Part shown: positions 34,779-45,371 of the stretch, in pieces | Layout of the letters: each line of letters opens with the position of its first letter | Position numbering within the stretch: the stretch's first letter is position 1 | Assembly: GCF_013426205.1 (NCBI RefSeq) | Contig: NC_089422.1 | Location: 310,001-374,000, forward strand | Direction: 5' to 3' | Source: Metarhizium brunneum | Lineage: Eukaryota; Ascomycota; Sordariomycetes; Hypocreales; Clavicipitaceae | Length of the DNA stretch: 64,000 nucleotides | The notes under the pieces: model-generated | The model's input: the letters and a program-made list of their open reading frames with translations, nothing else | What the model was told of the DNA's origin: nothing | Database searches by the model: none | Made by a program: the position numbers and the translations under genes

Positions 34779-35622
34779 TTAGTCCCAGTCGTCGTCATCT
34801 TCATCATTGTTTCTTGATCGGCCCGCCGTGCCAGTCTTTATGCTCTTGCCGGCAAGTCGTTCTTCCTCTGCATCCTCGGCAGCTTGCCGTCTCTTTATAA
34901 TGCGCATATCCGACTCTGAAACCGCGCCGACTTCCACAAGAAGATTATCTATATGGCGCATATTCGTTCGGACACCTCCAAGGGTCACTAGTGTTACTAC
35001 CTGCTTAACAATTTCCCCGTTGTTGTAGACCAGAATCGTGGGGCAATTCCGGTCTGGGTAGTTCTCAATCGCTTGGTTTGCTCTGATTTCACAAAACTTG
35101 ACGTCTCCATATTCGTTGGCAGCCTGTCTCCAGAGCTCTGACAGAACTCGCGATTCCACATTGGTCCCTGTACCCGACGTCAAATTGACGAATACAGGCC
35201 CCTTCTGGGATGCCTCTGTAACTTCGCGCTGGTAATCTGGCTTCGATATTGGATACACGCTGCCGTGGATGGACTTTTTTTGCAGGTTGTTGAGCTCTGC
35301 CATTCGTTTTTGGCGATATTGGTCCAGAAATTCATCGTCTTCGAAATCCTCTAGCTCGTCCAGCTCGTCGAGATCTTTACCCTCGAGCCGATTCTCATGC
35401 GCCAGTCTTCTCCCTTGGAGAATAGCCTCCTCGATCATGGGAGTAGGACTTGGTGGCTTTTCGGGAATGACTCCATGTTTTCGCAGGATGTCGTTCCTAA
35501 ATGTGGTCAGAGCTCTGCTATGAGGGCCATTACCACCGCGGGGTACTGAGTAATTACCACTCTGTGTCTGCGTTGGGATCGTCAATAGGAACAGCGATCC
35601 GTTGATCACCAGGGGCCGCCAT
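34779..35622 (-). CDS. plp2: Phosducin-like protein Plp2
   Basis: Thioredoxin-fold co-chaperone of the cytosolic CCT/TRiC chaperonin, needed for actin and tubulin folding in yeast. Two minus-strand exons, 35622-35558 and 35496-34779, 260 residues. The 61-nt intron joins DPNADTE to the signature WNDILRKHGVIPEKPPSPTP, diagnostic of the PLP2/PhLP3 group. The start at 35622 (MAAPGDQRIAVP) follows the family. An acidic helical segment DELDELEDFEDDEF precedes the thioredoxin-like domain at about residues 95-215 (GSVYPISKPDYQREVTEAS, PVFVNLTSG, RNCPTILVYNNGEIVKQVVT). The redox CxxC is absent, as expected for phosducin-like proteins. The acidic C-terminus ends DDDDWD. Confidence 0.93.
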
Positions 35623-36149
35623 TATGTTGCTGGGCCACGGAGGTCGAGAACCAAGTAAATATTCAACGGTTCTTTACTGAGACATTGGTAGCAGAAGAGA
35701 CGGTAACGCCTCGAGGCCCTTTTTTGCGGCAGCCTGGTGTAGAATGACGACGAGCTTCCTGGAAACGGCAAGCCTCAAAGACAGGCCGCCCCACAGCTCT
35801 CAGCCAGTAATGGCATAACTTGCACAAAGGAACTATCCAGGCTGCATAAAATCCCAGGTCCTGTGGGCCCTTCGTTGCAATTTTACGACGTGCCCAGCTT
35901 ACGCCAATCAGAGCACCTAAAATTTTCGTCACGTGGTACTGGGCCAGAAAACCCTATCACGCTAATCCGTTTTGGAGCAATTTCTGAGCTAGAGGCAACC
36001 GAGATTCTCCCCCTCAAGTCCACCGAACTTTTCCTCGCTTAACACCTCTCACGCATCTTGCGAGCCTCAAATCTGCCGCCAGATTTCGTCAAGTATCCCG
36101 AACCTCGCAAGACCCCGACGGCAAATCTCATTCGAAACAATCAGTCAAG
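35623..36149. other. Divergent promoter between plp2 and rps27
   Basis: 527 bases between divergent start codons. The part before the eS27 ATG contains CT-rich tracts (for example CTCCCCCTCAAG near 36007) of the kind common in fungal ribosomal-protein promoters. No third gene. Confidence 0.5.
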
Positions 36150-36699
36150 ATGGTGAGCGGCGAATTCTTCCCCCCACGACCGGGAGTCGATGGAAATACG
36201 CCTCGAGAAGGGTGGCGAAAGAACACGGTTGTTGGACAAATCCTCATCACCGACAGGGGGAAGTGCTGTCGGCGGATGTCCAGGACTTGGTCTAGCACAG
36301 ATGAAATTTGATGGAAAGCAAGTAGGCTAACGGGGATTGATGCAGGTTCTCGCTGTTGATCTTCTGAACCCTTCGCCGGCCGCCGAGGCCAAGAAGCACA
36401 AGCTCAAGGTACGATGAGAAAAAAATATATTAAAGCACCATCCCAATCCCCATCATGACGACGCTATGCACAATCACCAGCTACGAACCTGGATTCTAAC
36501 AAGCTATTTTTTCCAGACCCTGGTGCCCGCGCCCCGATCTTTCTTCATGGACGTCAAGTGCCCCGGCTGCTTCACCATCACGACCGTCTTCTCACACGCC
36601 CAGACTGTCGTCATCTGCCAGGGATGCACCACCGTTCTGTGCCAGCCCACTGGTGGCAAGGCCAGATTAACCGAGGGCTGCTCTTTCCGAAGAAAGTAA
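36150..36699 (+). CDS. rps27: 40S ribosomal protein eS27
   Basis: Zinc-binding small-subunit ribosomal protein, 82 residues. Three exons: 36150-36152, 36346-36408 and 36517-36699. The first exon is only the ATG, which is directly followed by a 193-nt intron starting GTGAGC. Joining gives [20 protein letters not shown], the exact eS27 N-terminus. The C4 zinc finger is CPGC, 14 residues, CQGC within exon 3. The protein ends [11 protein letters not shown] first intron placed immediately after the start codon is common in fungal ribosomal-protein genes and may carry regulatory signals; here that is inference. Confidence 0.97.
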
Positions 36700-39092
36700 A
36701 CTGCTCGCTGGCGGTTTTCTTTCCTTGGGTACTCATGACTCTTACGGTTCATTCATGGTGATCACATCTCGGATCTGCAAAACAAAAGCAAACCAACTCT
36801 CGACAATGGGGCGCATAGACGAAACTGTCCTCTCTCACCTGTGCGAACAAAATAATCAACAACTCTCTTTTCTTTGCAGATAGAAGATGGAAACCACCCA
36901 CGAACAGGGGCGTTTGGGGTCTCCGGATATCTTGCATGGCATGTCATTCATCACGTTTTTTTCCGTTACGCGCGCCTTGTACCAAAGAGTCGTCTTTGAA
37001 CCAGGAATCAAAAAGCACTGCATTGGGGGTGGATAGCTGGAGAAGGGCTTTCCACGAGTGTCCAGGGTGGTCTGGATGTCCAACTGGATATGAGGACGTG
37101 GAACCGCTGGTTTGAGGATCGCTTCATACCCGAGTGCTCTGGATGGTGGAGGTTAGGCACTGTGCTTGCGAAAATTCAAATGGTTTCCACGAATTCTTGC
37201 CATGCTGTGATCCATGTGAATGTTGTTTGTAGACAGAAGAATTCTGTGTCTCGTGACTGATGAGGTGAGTCACACCGAAAGCTCGTGACTATCCTATGAA
37301 TGGTTCTCCCATGTGAAAGCCCAGCGGAACAGACCTTGGAATAGTCATGACCTTGGACAGGGACGTCGTCGGCATATTTAAGCCACACCAGTGTTTGTAA
37401 AACCCGAACTGGGAAATTTCCCTGCCCAAGGCACTCTAACCCTTGTGATAAGACGACATGGCAGATGTATGAGGATCTCGGGAGAAATTCCAGAGAAGCT
37501 ACCTAGGTTCCTGTAAGGATGAGGCCGTTTTCGTTTCACGCCCTGTAGCACCTTCTTTGGTTAGACTCTCGTTTACCGTCTCGTGTGTCTTCTGAGTCAA
37601 GAAAACAGGCGGACAGCCCAAAAAAAAGGGAGGCGCCGGGCGCTTTTGTCTTCAAATTACGGGACATGTTCAACACGGGTGCCATGGATATTGGTTCTTC
37701 ATGGAGTTCATAGTTTGACTGGTTTAATACAGGCAGTAACACCTACTACAGATATTTTAAGCTTTTAGTCAAGCTTGTTCTGTTGAGCAGCAACAGCTAC
37801 ACGTGCCTGCCCGGCATCGGACTTGGCTACGCTTACACATCTCTTGCTAACCAGATGTGCTCAGGCAAAACATGCTTCGGGCCTTTCTAACTTCATGGTA
37901 CCTCCTATGTTGTTTGGCATGTGTGGAGCTCACGGTGTTTGGGAGACAATAACCCCGGGGTTATAATTATAGATGGAATAGGCATGGGTTCATACGGCCG
38001 AAGCTCTCGGTCTAATAGTGGCCGACACATTCTATCCCAGAAGTGTTGGTCTGTGTGCGAATGTTGTACTTCATAGCTGTTGCTCTTGTCGAAGGGTTGT
38101 GTCATGCCACGTGTGTTTTACCGGCTGATAGGCCGCGAATATGGGTTACATCAGGGGAATAGGCAGAGTCAGCTCATCGAGACGCGCATCAAACCAACAA
38201 ATCACCATGCCTGTAATGTTCTACAGAAGAGGTCCAATGCAAAAAAACACTACAAACAGCGCTTGCCACCCAGGCCGAAATTTCCTCCATTCTACGGAAG
38301 ATGACCCTTCTTATCCCGGCTACCCTGCACATGATGAATGCGCCAATTGAACTCGACCAATCCCATCACATCAATTCCCCCGCACGAAGCCAATTGGGCA
38401 GAGAGAGCCACATTGCACGAAATGGTCGCGACTGCCACGCGCTGCAGTCTCCACTTTCGCTCGGACCAACAGGGGTCGTTTCAAGGGCAATTTTACTGTA
38501 GTGAGCGGCAGGTGCCTGGCTATTGCGCTCCATACTGTAACATACTATGGGTATGTTAGTATATACTTATCGGGTAAATATTCTGCCACAGAGCACTCAC
38601 GCCAAGGTCAGGTCAGATATGGTCTCACCAACCTCCTACACTCCATTGCCATCTTCAACACCAACCTCTTCAGCAATTGGCCTTTGTCAATCGCCCACAG
38701 CTCGCTTAGTCCGATCCCTCCCCTGTCTTCTTTGTTACGCGAGCTGCAAGTCATTGACAAAACTCTCCACTCTACCGCGCTTTCTTCCCTTTTGCCCATT
38801 AATAAAACCCCCTGTGCCATTCGTTTTACTACGTACTTTGCTGTGGACCCGGCAACAAACCGCTTTGGCATCTTCACTGAAACACACTGCCGAGACAAAC
38901 AGCAATACAAAGCATTTCAACCCACAAGGGGGGACTGAAAAAAAATCTCCGCCACCCGGAGTCAGATCGCATCATCCGTTACGAAACTCGTGACCTGCTC
39001 CTGTCGCAAGAAGCCCCTTGGCTCGCCCTCTCGCCATACTATAAAGACTCTCATTTCGCTAAACGGCCCCCCCTCCGACCTATCCCATCACC
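36700..39092. other. Gene-free spacer (2.4 kb)
   Basis: Contains the eS27 3' region on the left and the promoter of the RNR inhibitor gene on the right. The last 200 bases have C-runs, A-runs and a TATAAAG at about 39040. No coding region or repeat recognised. Confidence 0.45.
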
Positions 39093-39851
39093 ATGTCGAC
39101 TCCACGAACCAAGCGGCAATTCGCAGGCTCTTCAGTAGACCCTTCGCAGCGCCAAATCACATCCTTCTTCGCAAGCAGGGCACCCGGCGACGCAGCCGGC
39201 GAACCGCAGCCGCAACCCCCCCGCCAGCCTCTGCTCCCAAGCAGCGTCCAGGCCAACCTGCTCAACGTGGGCATGCGCGTGCGCAAGTCCGTCCCTGAGG
39301 GATACAAGACCAGCGGCACAAGCGCGTTCAAGCTGTGGACGGACAACACCGTCCCGACAGCACCAGCCTCCCGGCCCGCGACGCAGACCACGCTGCGGGC
39401 CGCGTCCAAAGAACTCCTCCCCTTCTGCGGCATCAACAAGGTCGGCGGCCTCGATTCGCAGCCCGCGTTCGCCAGCGACTACTCCGACTCCGACTCCGAC
39501 TCCTCCGTGCCCGAGGCCGACGACGTGCCGGAGCTGACCATGTCGCAAGAGAGCGTGGACAGCAACGCCCCCGAGCTGTCGTCGCGGAAGCGATGCTACA
39601 GCGACGACGAGCGGGCAGACTGCCCGACCCTGCTGGCGCTGCCGTCCAAGGGCTGGGACGACCAAGTCAGCCCGCGGAGCTTTGCGCCGTCGCAGTGGGG
39701 GGACTCGAGAGTCATGGCCGTCCCGAGGACCCGTGTGAAGAAGCGCCCGTCGCTCAAGCACGTCGGTCAGGAGAATGCGGCAGTGGACGGGGACTTTGGG
39801 GAGGCTGATTTTCTCGTTTTTGGCGACACGCGCGACATGGACTTGTCCTGA
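39093..39851 (+). CDS. Spd1-like ribonucleotide reductase inhibitor with PIP box
   Basis: Small, mostly disordered regulator (252 residues, single exon) of the Spd1/Dif1/Sml1 class, which restrains dNTP production by binding or relocating ribonucleotide reductase subunits. A canonical PCNA-interacting PIP box, QRQITSFF, sits at residues 19-26 (Q-x-x-I-x-x-F-F). The inhibitor motif VGMRVRKSVPEGYKT lies at residues 59-73. A Ser/Asp repeat (SDSDSDSS) and further acidic and basic segments follow. In fission yeast Spd1 is destroyed in S phase by the CRL4-Cdt2 ligase on PCNA, with COP9 signalosome help. The PIP box here would suit such control, although the classic degron TD and +4 basic residues are not both present. 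A TATAAAG lies about 50 bases upstream. Confidence 0.85.
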   Translation: MSTPRTKRQFAGSSVDPSQRQITSFFASRAPGDAAGEPQPQPPRQPLLPSSVQANLLNVGMRVRKSVPEGYKTSGTSAFKLWTDNTVPTAPASRPATQTTLRAASKELLPFCGINKVGGLDSQPAFASDYSDSDSDSSVPEADDVPELTMSQESVDSNAPELSSRKRCYSDDERADCPTLLALPSKGWDDQVSPRSFAPSQWGDSRVMAVPRTRVKKRPSLKHVGQENAAVDGDFGEADFLVFGDTRDMDLS

Positions 39852-40112
39852 ACAGTCGAGAATTTTTTTCTCCTTTGGTTTCCTTTCCCTGTCACGAGCA
39901 CAACTACCAAGTTGTATTGCATCTTGTAGGAGGCAGCTGCGGCTTTGTATTCAAGTACAGGAGTTTAGGGCGCATTTAACGGGATGGCAGAAAATGCCCA
40001 GTTGGGCCATCATGCCGAATTTGCATGTATTTTTACATTACACGTCTCGACTATCGAGACTTTGCCACGGTGGCTAAAGGCATACTTGGCATAGAAAGCC
40101 TGACACATCAAG

Positions 40113-41680
40113 CTACATACCTACAAACGGCTCCCGAAACTCGAGCAAATCCCGCTGTCCGTAGAATTCCCCCGCAACAGTCAATATCATGTTCAGCGTC
40201 GCGCGCATGTTCATGCGTAGTCGCAGCGTAGCGTCGTCTTCCTGGGTATCAAGTTCCTGCTCTGCCCCCGACGCACCCAGGCGTGACAGTAACTCACGTT
40301 TGGCAGCTTCGAGACTTTCATCGACGGCGCCGCCCTGGTCGCTGTCCGAGTCCGAGCCCAAGTCCATGGCTACGTCCCCGGTCTCAGACTCCTGGATCTC
40401 ACCCTCTTCGTCTTCGTCTCTCCTGCCCGTCGCATTGCCTTCGAGAGTCGAGTCTGCCCCTGGATCCCCTTTATCTGCCTCGTCCCTGGCGACGCTTTCC
40501 TGGTTCGAGTCTTCCGCGGGGCTGTCGTTCTCACCCGGGCTGTCTACGCCCTCTGCATCGTCGTCATCAGTTCCCACCACATCCTCATCGCTACTACTCG
40601 CATCAACGCCCTCGTTCACGCCCAGCCCTCCGTCTGCGAGTTCATCCCGCAGTGCTGCCATCTCGGCCAAACTCCTGCTGAGGAGGACTGCGCGCCTACC
40701 AAGGTCCCGCACCCAGCCTATCTCGGTGTGGTTGAGTTCCCCTCGATCTGGTAGTCGTGCAAGCAGCCCCCAGAGCCACTGGCTCGTTCGTTCAGATAGA
40801 GTGTGACCCCTTCGTAAGAATGTGCCACCTATAAGTACGCGTAGGATGCGGATTACGGTTTCTTTGGACATGAGCGCCAGCTGCAGCGGGTGAGGGTCAG
40901 TGTTGCGCATGATATTTGCCCATGTTTTGTTGGTGGTGGAATCGCGGCCAAATGGTGCGGCGAAGGTCTCTTTTGTCGAGGATAGTCTCTTGGCGGCGTC
41001 CGGGGGTGGAGTTGTGTGTAGAAGCTGGTGAAGATGGGTATATCGGGCCATTACCGAGGAGAAGTATGCTTCGTGAAGCTCTCTTTCATCATCGCCACAG
41101 CTGTGGGCCGCTTGGCCAGCTTTCTCGTCTTCGTCGTCGTGTTGTGGCATTGCAATGTACGCTCCGTCGTCGTAGTATCCTCTGGGATCATCGACTGCCC
41201 CGGTAGTATATATGGTTCGATCGACGTGGCCTTGATCGTCTTGTTGTAGCTCGGGTGGGAACTGAGGTCCAATTTGAACTTTTGGCGCGACGAGCAAATG
41301 CGGAATATCGTACGCCTCTTTTCTGTAATACTCACCGTATCAGCATCATCTAAATGATTAGAATACAAAAAACACATTCAGCAAACACACGTTTCCGATA
41401 GACAAGCATAGGATATGTAGGGTCGTTTATGAGCATACCTGACAGACAAGAGATAGGCCATGGCATCAGCGTCGTCCTCAAAGTCCGACTCCTCGCCGTA
41501 GGGGATGGTTGTCGCATCTTGTAGACTTGAAAAGACATATTTTTGCCCCCATGTTGGATCTATGGACGAGTTTTGGTGTTGGTGTCGGGGCATGGCGCCG
41601 GTTTGTTTCTTTGCCCGTTTGGGGTCGGGCTCAGAGACTTCCCCTTCGTCGACATCCGACAGCTCGCGTTTGGAGGACAT
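40113..41680 (-). CDS. Gemin2/SIP1-like SMN complex protein
   Basis: Homologue of Gemin2 (Brr1 in yeast), which assembles Sm proteins onto spliceosomal snRNAs. Two minus-strand exons, 41680-41439 and 41322-40113, 483 residues; the 116-nt intron restores YLLSVRKEAYDIPHLLVAP. The start MSSKRELSD at 41680 was chosen over in-frame upstream ATGs because it begins the conserved acidic leader. The SIP1 domain includes WANIMRNTDPHPLQLALMSK, VIRILRVLI, SQWLWGLLARLPDRGEL, TEIGWVRDLGRRAV and the C-terminal MILTVAGEFYGQRDLLEF. A long Asp/Glu/Ser insert of about 130 residues interrupts the C-terminal half; human Gemin2 is about 280 residues, so the insert explains the size. Its 5' end faces gatA. Confidence 0.88.
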
Positions 41681-42152
41681 GCTGCCGCGGGGCAATGCAG
41701 CACCCTTTGATATGGGGGCTATGACGGTGAGCTGCTTATTGACTGCATAGAAAAAGAATACAAGGTAGAGATGGTGGCGGGGGTTGTGTTGGCGCAAAAG
41801 TTGGCGGAGTCGAGGTTGAGTGTCGGTGATGTCGTTAAAAAATGTCAACTGCACATGGTTGAAGCTGTCAACTGTGGTCCCGACCTTAGTTGATGCAGGT
41901 CCCTGGACATTGGACCTGTGGACCGACTGGCTGCCTGGGGCTGGTCAAATACTGCTCGGCCAGCGCCTGATTTCCCGCCCGTACCAACCGCTAGCTGACT
42001 AGCCGCACGCCAAGAATCGACGTTGCATGTGAGTAAACCGCCGAACAGCTACTCCGTACATAGAGCTCGACTTTTTGGACCCCGACACTCAGTGATTGGT
42101 TTCAGGCAGTCTTCCCAACCGTCACCATATTGATGGTCTTGCGAATCCAATC
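41681..42152. other. Divergent promoter between Gemin2-like gene and gatA
   Basis: 472 bases between divergent start codons, so probably a shared promoter. One exact TACTCCGTA (reverse complement of TACGGAGTA) is at 42050-42058, about 95 bases before the gatA ATG. Confidence 0.55.
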
Positions 42153-43794
42153 ATGAGGCCAGCTTGCGTGCGCTGCTCGGCTCTTCATCCGCACATACAC
42201 GTACGAGCACCAAGGACGCCTCTGCGCTCCCGCAGAGCTGCCCCCGCTGCGTGCCTCGATCCATCATGGCAGTCCATGCCGCAGTGTCGCTCCCAGAGCA
42301 CAAGCTGCAATCACTTTGTGGACAGTGGTATGTGCTTGAACAGCATGGAGACCCGTCATATGCTCGTGTCCAGTGCTAATTTGACCCGTCAATATAACAG
42401 AAAGAATACACCCAGCCTCTCCTCCGCCGCAGCTGCTCCCTTCTGCGAAGCCCTTCAGGCTCGCCGTCAAGGACAACATTGCAACGGCCGAGTTCCCGAC
42501 ACAATGCGCCTCTCGCATCCTCCGCGGCCACAAATCACCTTACGAAGCTACAATCGTCACTCAGCTGCGTGCGCGGGGCGGCATCGTCGTGGGAAAGACT
42601 AACATGGACGAGTTCGGCATGGGCTCCCACGCGACAAACTCCATGCATGGCGCCGTGAGCAACCACCTTTCTGCGGATGAGCCAATCTCTGCGGGGGGCA
42701 GCTCTGGGGGCAGTGCCGTTGCTGTCATGCTTGGGGAAGCGGATATCGCCCTGGGAACCGATACGGGCGGTTCAATCCGTCTGCCTGCGTCGTACACGGG
42801 AGCTGTAGGCTACCGCCCGAGCTACGGCATGATTTCGCGCTACGGCGTGTTTCCCTACGCCAACTCACTGGACACTGTGGGAATGCTGGCCAGAGAGGTG
42901 AAGCCAATTCTCCATCTTCTAGTGGAAACCAAGCTGGACGAGGAGCACGACCCCAACGACCCGACGTCATTATCTCCAGCCTCGAGGCGACGATGCGCCA
43001 AAGCATGCCCGCCGCTTCTGGAAGACATGTCCAAGCTCACTGTTGGCATTCCCCTGGAATACAACGTTGCCGAGCTGGACCCCCTTGTGCGACAGGCTTG
43101 GGTGGAAGCTGCCACAGCGCTGGAGTCGGCCGGCGTGAACATCGTGCCGGTGTCTCTGCCGTCAACCAAGGAAGCATTATGCGTGTACTACGTCCTTGCC
43201 CCCGCCGAGGCATCCTCCAACCTCGCCAAGTACGACGGCGTTCGATACGGCGCGCGAGGGGAGCACGGAGACGCCGGGGGCGACACGTTGTACTCGGAAA
43301 CACGGGGAGCCGGCTTCGGCCCCGAGGTCAGGCGTCGCATCTTGCTGGGCACCTACAGCCTCAGCTCTGAAGCAATGGACAATTACTTTGTCCAGGCGCA
43401 AAAGGTCCGCCGGCTGATCCGGCAGGACTTTGACAAGGTGTTCAAACGGGACAACCCGCTCCATGAAGCGGCGCAGTTTGACCTCAGCGACATGGATGCC
43501 GAGACGGCTCTGCAGGACAAGCAGGGTCCTCCGCAGGTAGACTTCCTGCTGTCGCCGACTGCGACGTCATTCGCACCGACGCTGAATGACGTGCTTACAA
43601 AGAGCAGTTTGGAGGCGTACATGGGGGATGTCTTCACCGTGCCCGCGAGTCTGGCTGGCCTACCTGCCGTCAGCGTGCCGTCGGGGAGGCTCGGGGAGGG
43701 CCGGTTGCCGTTGGGACTCCAGTTGATTGGGCAGTATTGGGATGATAAGCGGGTGTTGGCCATGGCGGAGAGATTAAAGGCGCTGGCGGCATAG
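42153..43794 (+). CDS. gatA: Mitochondrial glutamyl-tRNA(Gln) amidotransferase subunit A
   Basis: Amidase subunit of the mitochondrial GatFAB complex that converts Glu-tRNA(Gln) to Gln-tRNA(Gln); the yeast gene is HER2. Two exons, 42153-42327 and 42401-43794, 522 residues. The Arg-rich, acid-free N-terminus (MRPACVRCSALHPHIHVRAP) looks like a mitochondrial presequence. The intron (GTATGT ... AACAG, branch GCTAAT) joins FVDS to ERIHPASPPPQ. The amidase signature triad is complete: Lys82 in AVKDNIAT, Ser159 in AGGSSGGSA and nucleophile Ser183 in GTDTGGSIRLPA. The C-terminal region has VPASLAGLPAVSVPSG and LPLGLQLIGQYWDD. The upstream exon and its start are the less certain part. The enzyme core is unambiguous. 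Confidence 0.93.
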
Positions 43795-44276
43795 ATGGTT
43801 GTCTTTTTTTTGTTTTGCATCACGGATGGCAGAATGAGTTGGCGTCCAAGCATTTGCAGTTCAGTATATTAATACACAAGGGTATCATGGTGCGCTGCCA
43901 ACGCAGGTCAGCAGAAAACATCAAACGCGCACCACGGACCAAAGGCAGAGTGGCTGCCTCCCACTATCCCTTCTAGTTGGCTAAGAACAGGCCATCTGCG
44001 TTTTGTTGTATCCCGGCGTTGCGCATCTGCGCAATATATCCCCAGTCTTGACACTGATTGACCCTGTGAGCGCCCATGTGAGCCGTCTAGCAGCCAGCAA
44101 GATGCCGTTTTCTCTGTAGTGATACGTCATCGCCTTGGTCGCGAAGAGAACCTCGCCATCGCGGTAGTCGGGCACACCATGACTGCTTTGAAAACCCGAC
44201 TTGGCAAGACCGTTCACACGGCTACAGGAAGACTGTCGCATCCGTCTTGTTTGTACAATCCCCCATCAACATGAGC
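43795..44276. other. Convergent 3' regions of gatA and prp38
   Basis: 482 bases between stop codons of convergent genes. No gene or repeat seen. Confidence 0.5.
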
Positions 44277-45035
44277 TCAAGGCGACCTCGACCCAGACCT
44301 ACTCAACCCCCCTTCCTCCCTGTCCACATCCATATCGCCTCCAACCTCGCCCTCCTCAGCGTCCTCATCCCGTGGCCCCTCCTCGCCCTCGCCCTCGCCC
44401 TCGTCCTCCTCGTCCAGAATATCCTCCAAGTCGCCCAGCGGACTAACCCTGGGCTCCAGCTCGTCCAGGTCCTCGAGCACCTCCCGCGGCGGCATCTTCC
44501 ACAAGCTCGTCGCGCAGACCCTCTCGCGGGTCAGCAGACCATCAACAAACTCGTCCACGTAGGTCAGCGCCGCGCCGCGCCTCCCCCGCGTGCGCAGCTT
44601 GCGCCGGTCCCCGAGGAAGGGCTCCAGCGCGCGGTGCACGTCGGCCGCCCTCCGCGTCAGGCGGTAGTAGAAGCAGGCCAGGGCGCGCAGGTACTTGAAG
44701 TGCTCGCCGCCGTAGGACAGGTACTCGCGCACCACGGCCTCGGAGGGCCCCAGCTCGAGGAGCTTGAAGGCCAGGCACAGGAAGGGGCTGGGCTTCTGGG
44801 CGTCGCCGTGCGTGCCGCCCACGAAGCGGACGTGCTCGACGACGCGGTCGACGATGTCGGCCTCGTTGAGGGCGAAGCACTGCTCCTTGTAGAAGTAGGA
44901 CTCGACGATGCGGTCCTTGACGGCCTTTTCCATTATGGTCGCCGGGTTGAGGCCGTTGGGGGCCAGGGCCGCCGTCGACCCGCGCTCGTCGAGGAACCGG
45001 CGCGCGTCGGCCTGGACCGTGTCGCTTTGAGGCAT
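44277..45035 (-). CDS. prp38: Pre-mRNA splicing factor Prp38
   Basis: Spliceosomal tri-snRNP-associated protein required for B-complex maturation. Single exon of 252 residues starting MPQSDTVQADARRFLDERG; the open frame continues 43 codons upstream, but that leader is Pro-rich, crosses toward a G-run and is unlike the family. Conserved blocks: ATIMEKAVKDRIVESYFYKE, CFALNEADIVDRVVEHVRFV, PSPFLCLAFKLLELGPSE, REYLSYGGEHFKYLRALACF, YYRLTRRAADVHRALEPFLG and LTYVDEFVDGLLTRERVCAT. The acidic C-terminal tail (DEEDEGEGEGEE) ends in SRSGSRSP, an SR-like tail seen in other Prp38 proteins. Unusually for this window, no intron is present. Confidence 0.94.
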   Translation of the reverse strand: MPQSDTVQADARRFLDERGSTAALAPNGLNPATIMEKAVKDRIVESYFYKEQCFALNEADIVDRVVEHVRFVGGTHGDAQKPSPFLCLAFKLLELGPSEAVVREYLSYGGEHFKYLRALACFYYRLTRRAADVHRALEPFLGDRRKLRTRGRRGAALTYVDEFVDGLLTRERVCATSLWKMPPREVLEDLDELEPRVSPLGDLEDILDEEDEGEGEGEEGPRDEDAEEGEVGGDMDVDREEGGLSRSGSRSP

Positions 45036-45371
45036 GGCGGCGCGTGAGGGCGGCTTTTGGCAGAGTTGTGCAAGTGTGCGACGAGGCGGATCGTGGTTGA
45101 AGACTGGTGGTGGGTTTTGGGGGTTTCTGCAGAAGGGCGGGGGGGGGGGGGGGGTGGTTAACACACGGATTGGTGCGATAAGATAGTTGCCGTGCCAACG
45201 GCGGAGTGAAGGTGCATTAACACCTTGGGAGGCGACATGCCGGCTGGCAAAACTACGCTTCGCACATGAACAGAAGAAGAGTTGAAGGGAAAGAAAAAAA
45301 AAGAACCGATCGCCGGTATTTTACTTCTACTCTCCAAGTATACGATTGATTGAACTGGGTCGATAGTCGAC
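45036..45371. other. Divergent promoter of prp38 and the membrane protein gene
   Basis: 336 bases between divergent starts. It contains a run of 16 G (45139-45154) about 100 bases upstream of the prp38 ATG and an A-run near 45293-45303. Confidence 0.55.
45139..45154 (+). repeat. G16 homopolymer
   Basis: Sixteen consecutive G, interrupted from a shorter GGG by one C. It lies in the prp38 upstream region and would read as a C-run in the prp38 transcript if transcribed. Homopolymers of this length are prone to slippage and sequencing error. Confidence 0.85.

Noticed and set aside
39132..39808. Long frames overlapping the RNR inhibitor gene on both strands
   Set aside because: Low-complexity shadows; only the frame with the PIP box and inhibitor motif has recognisable features.
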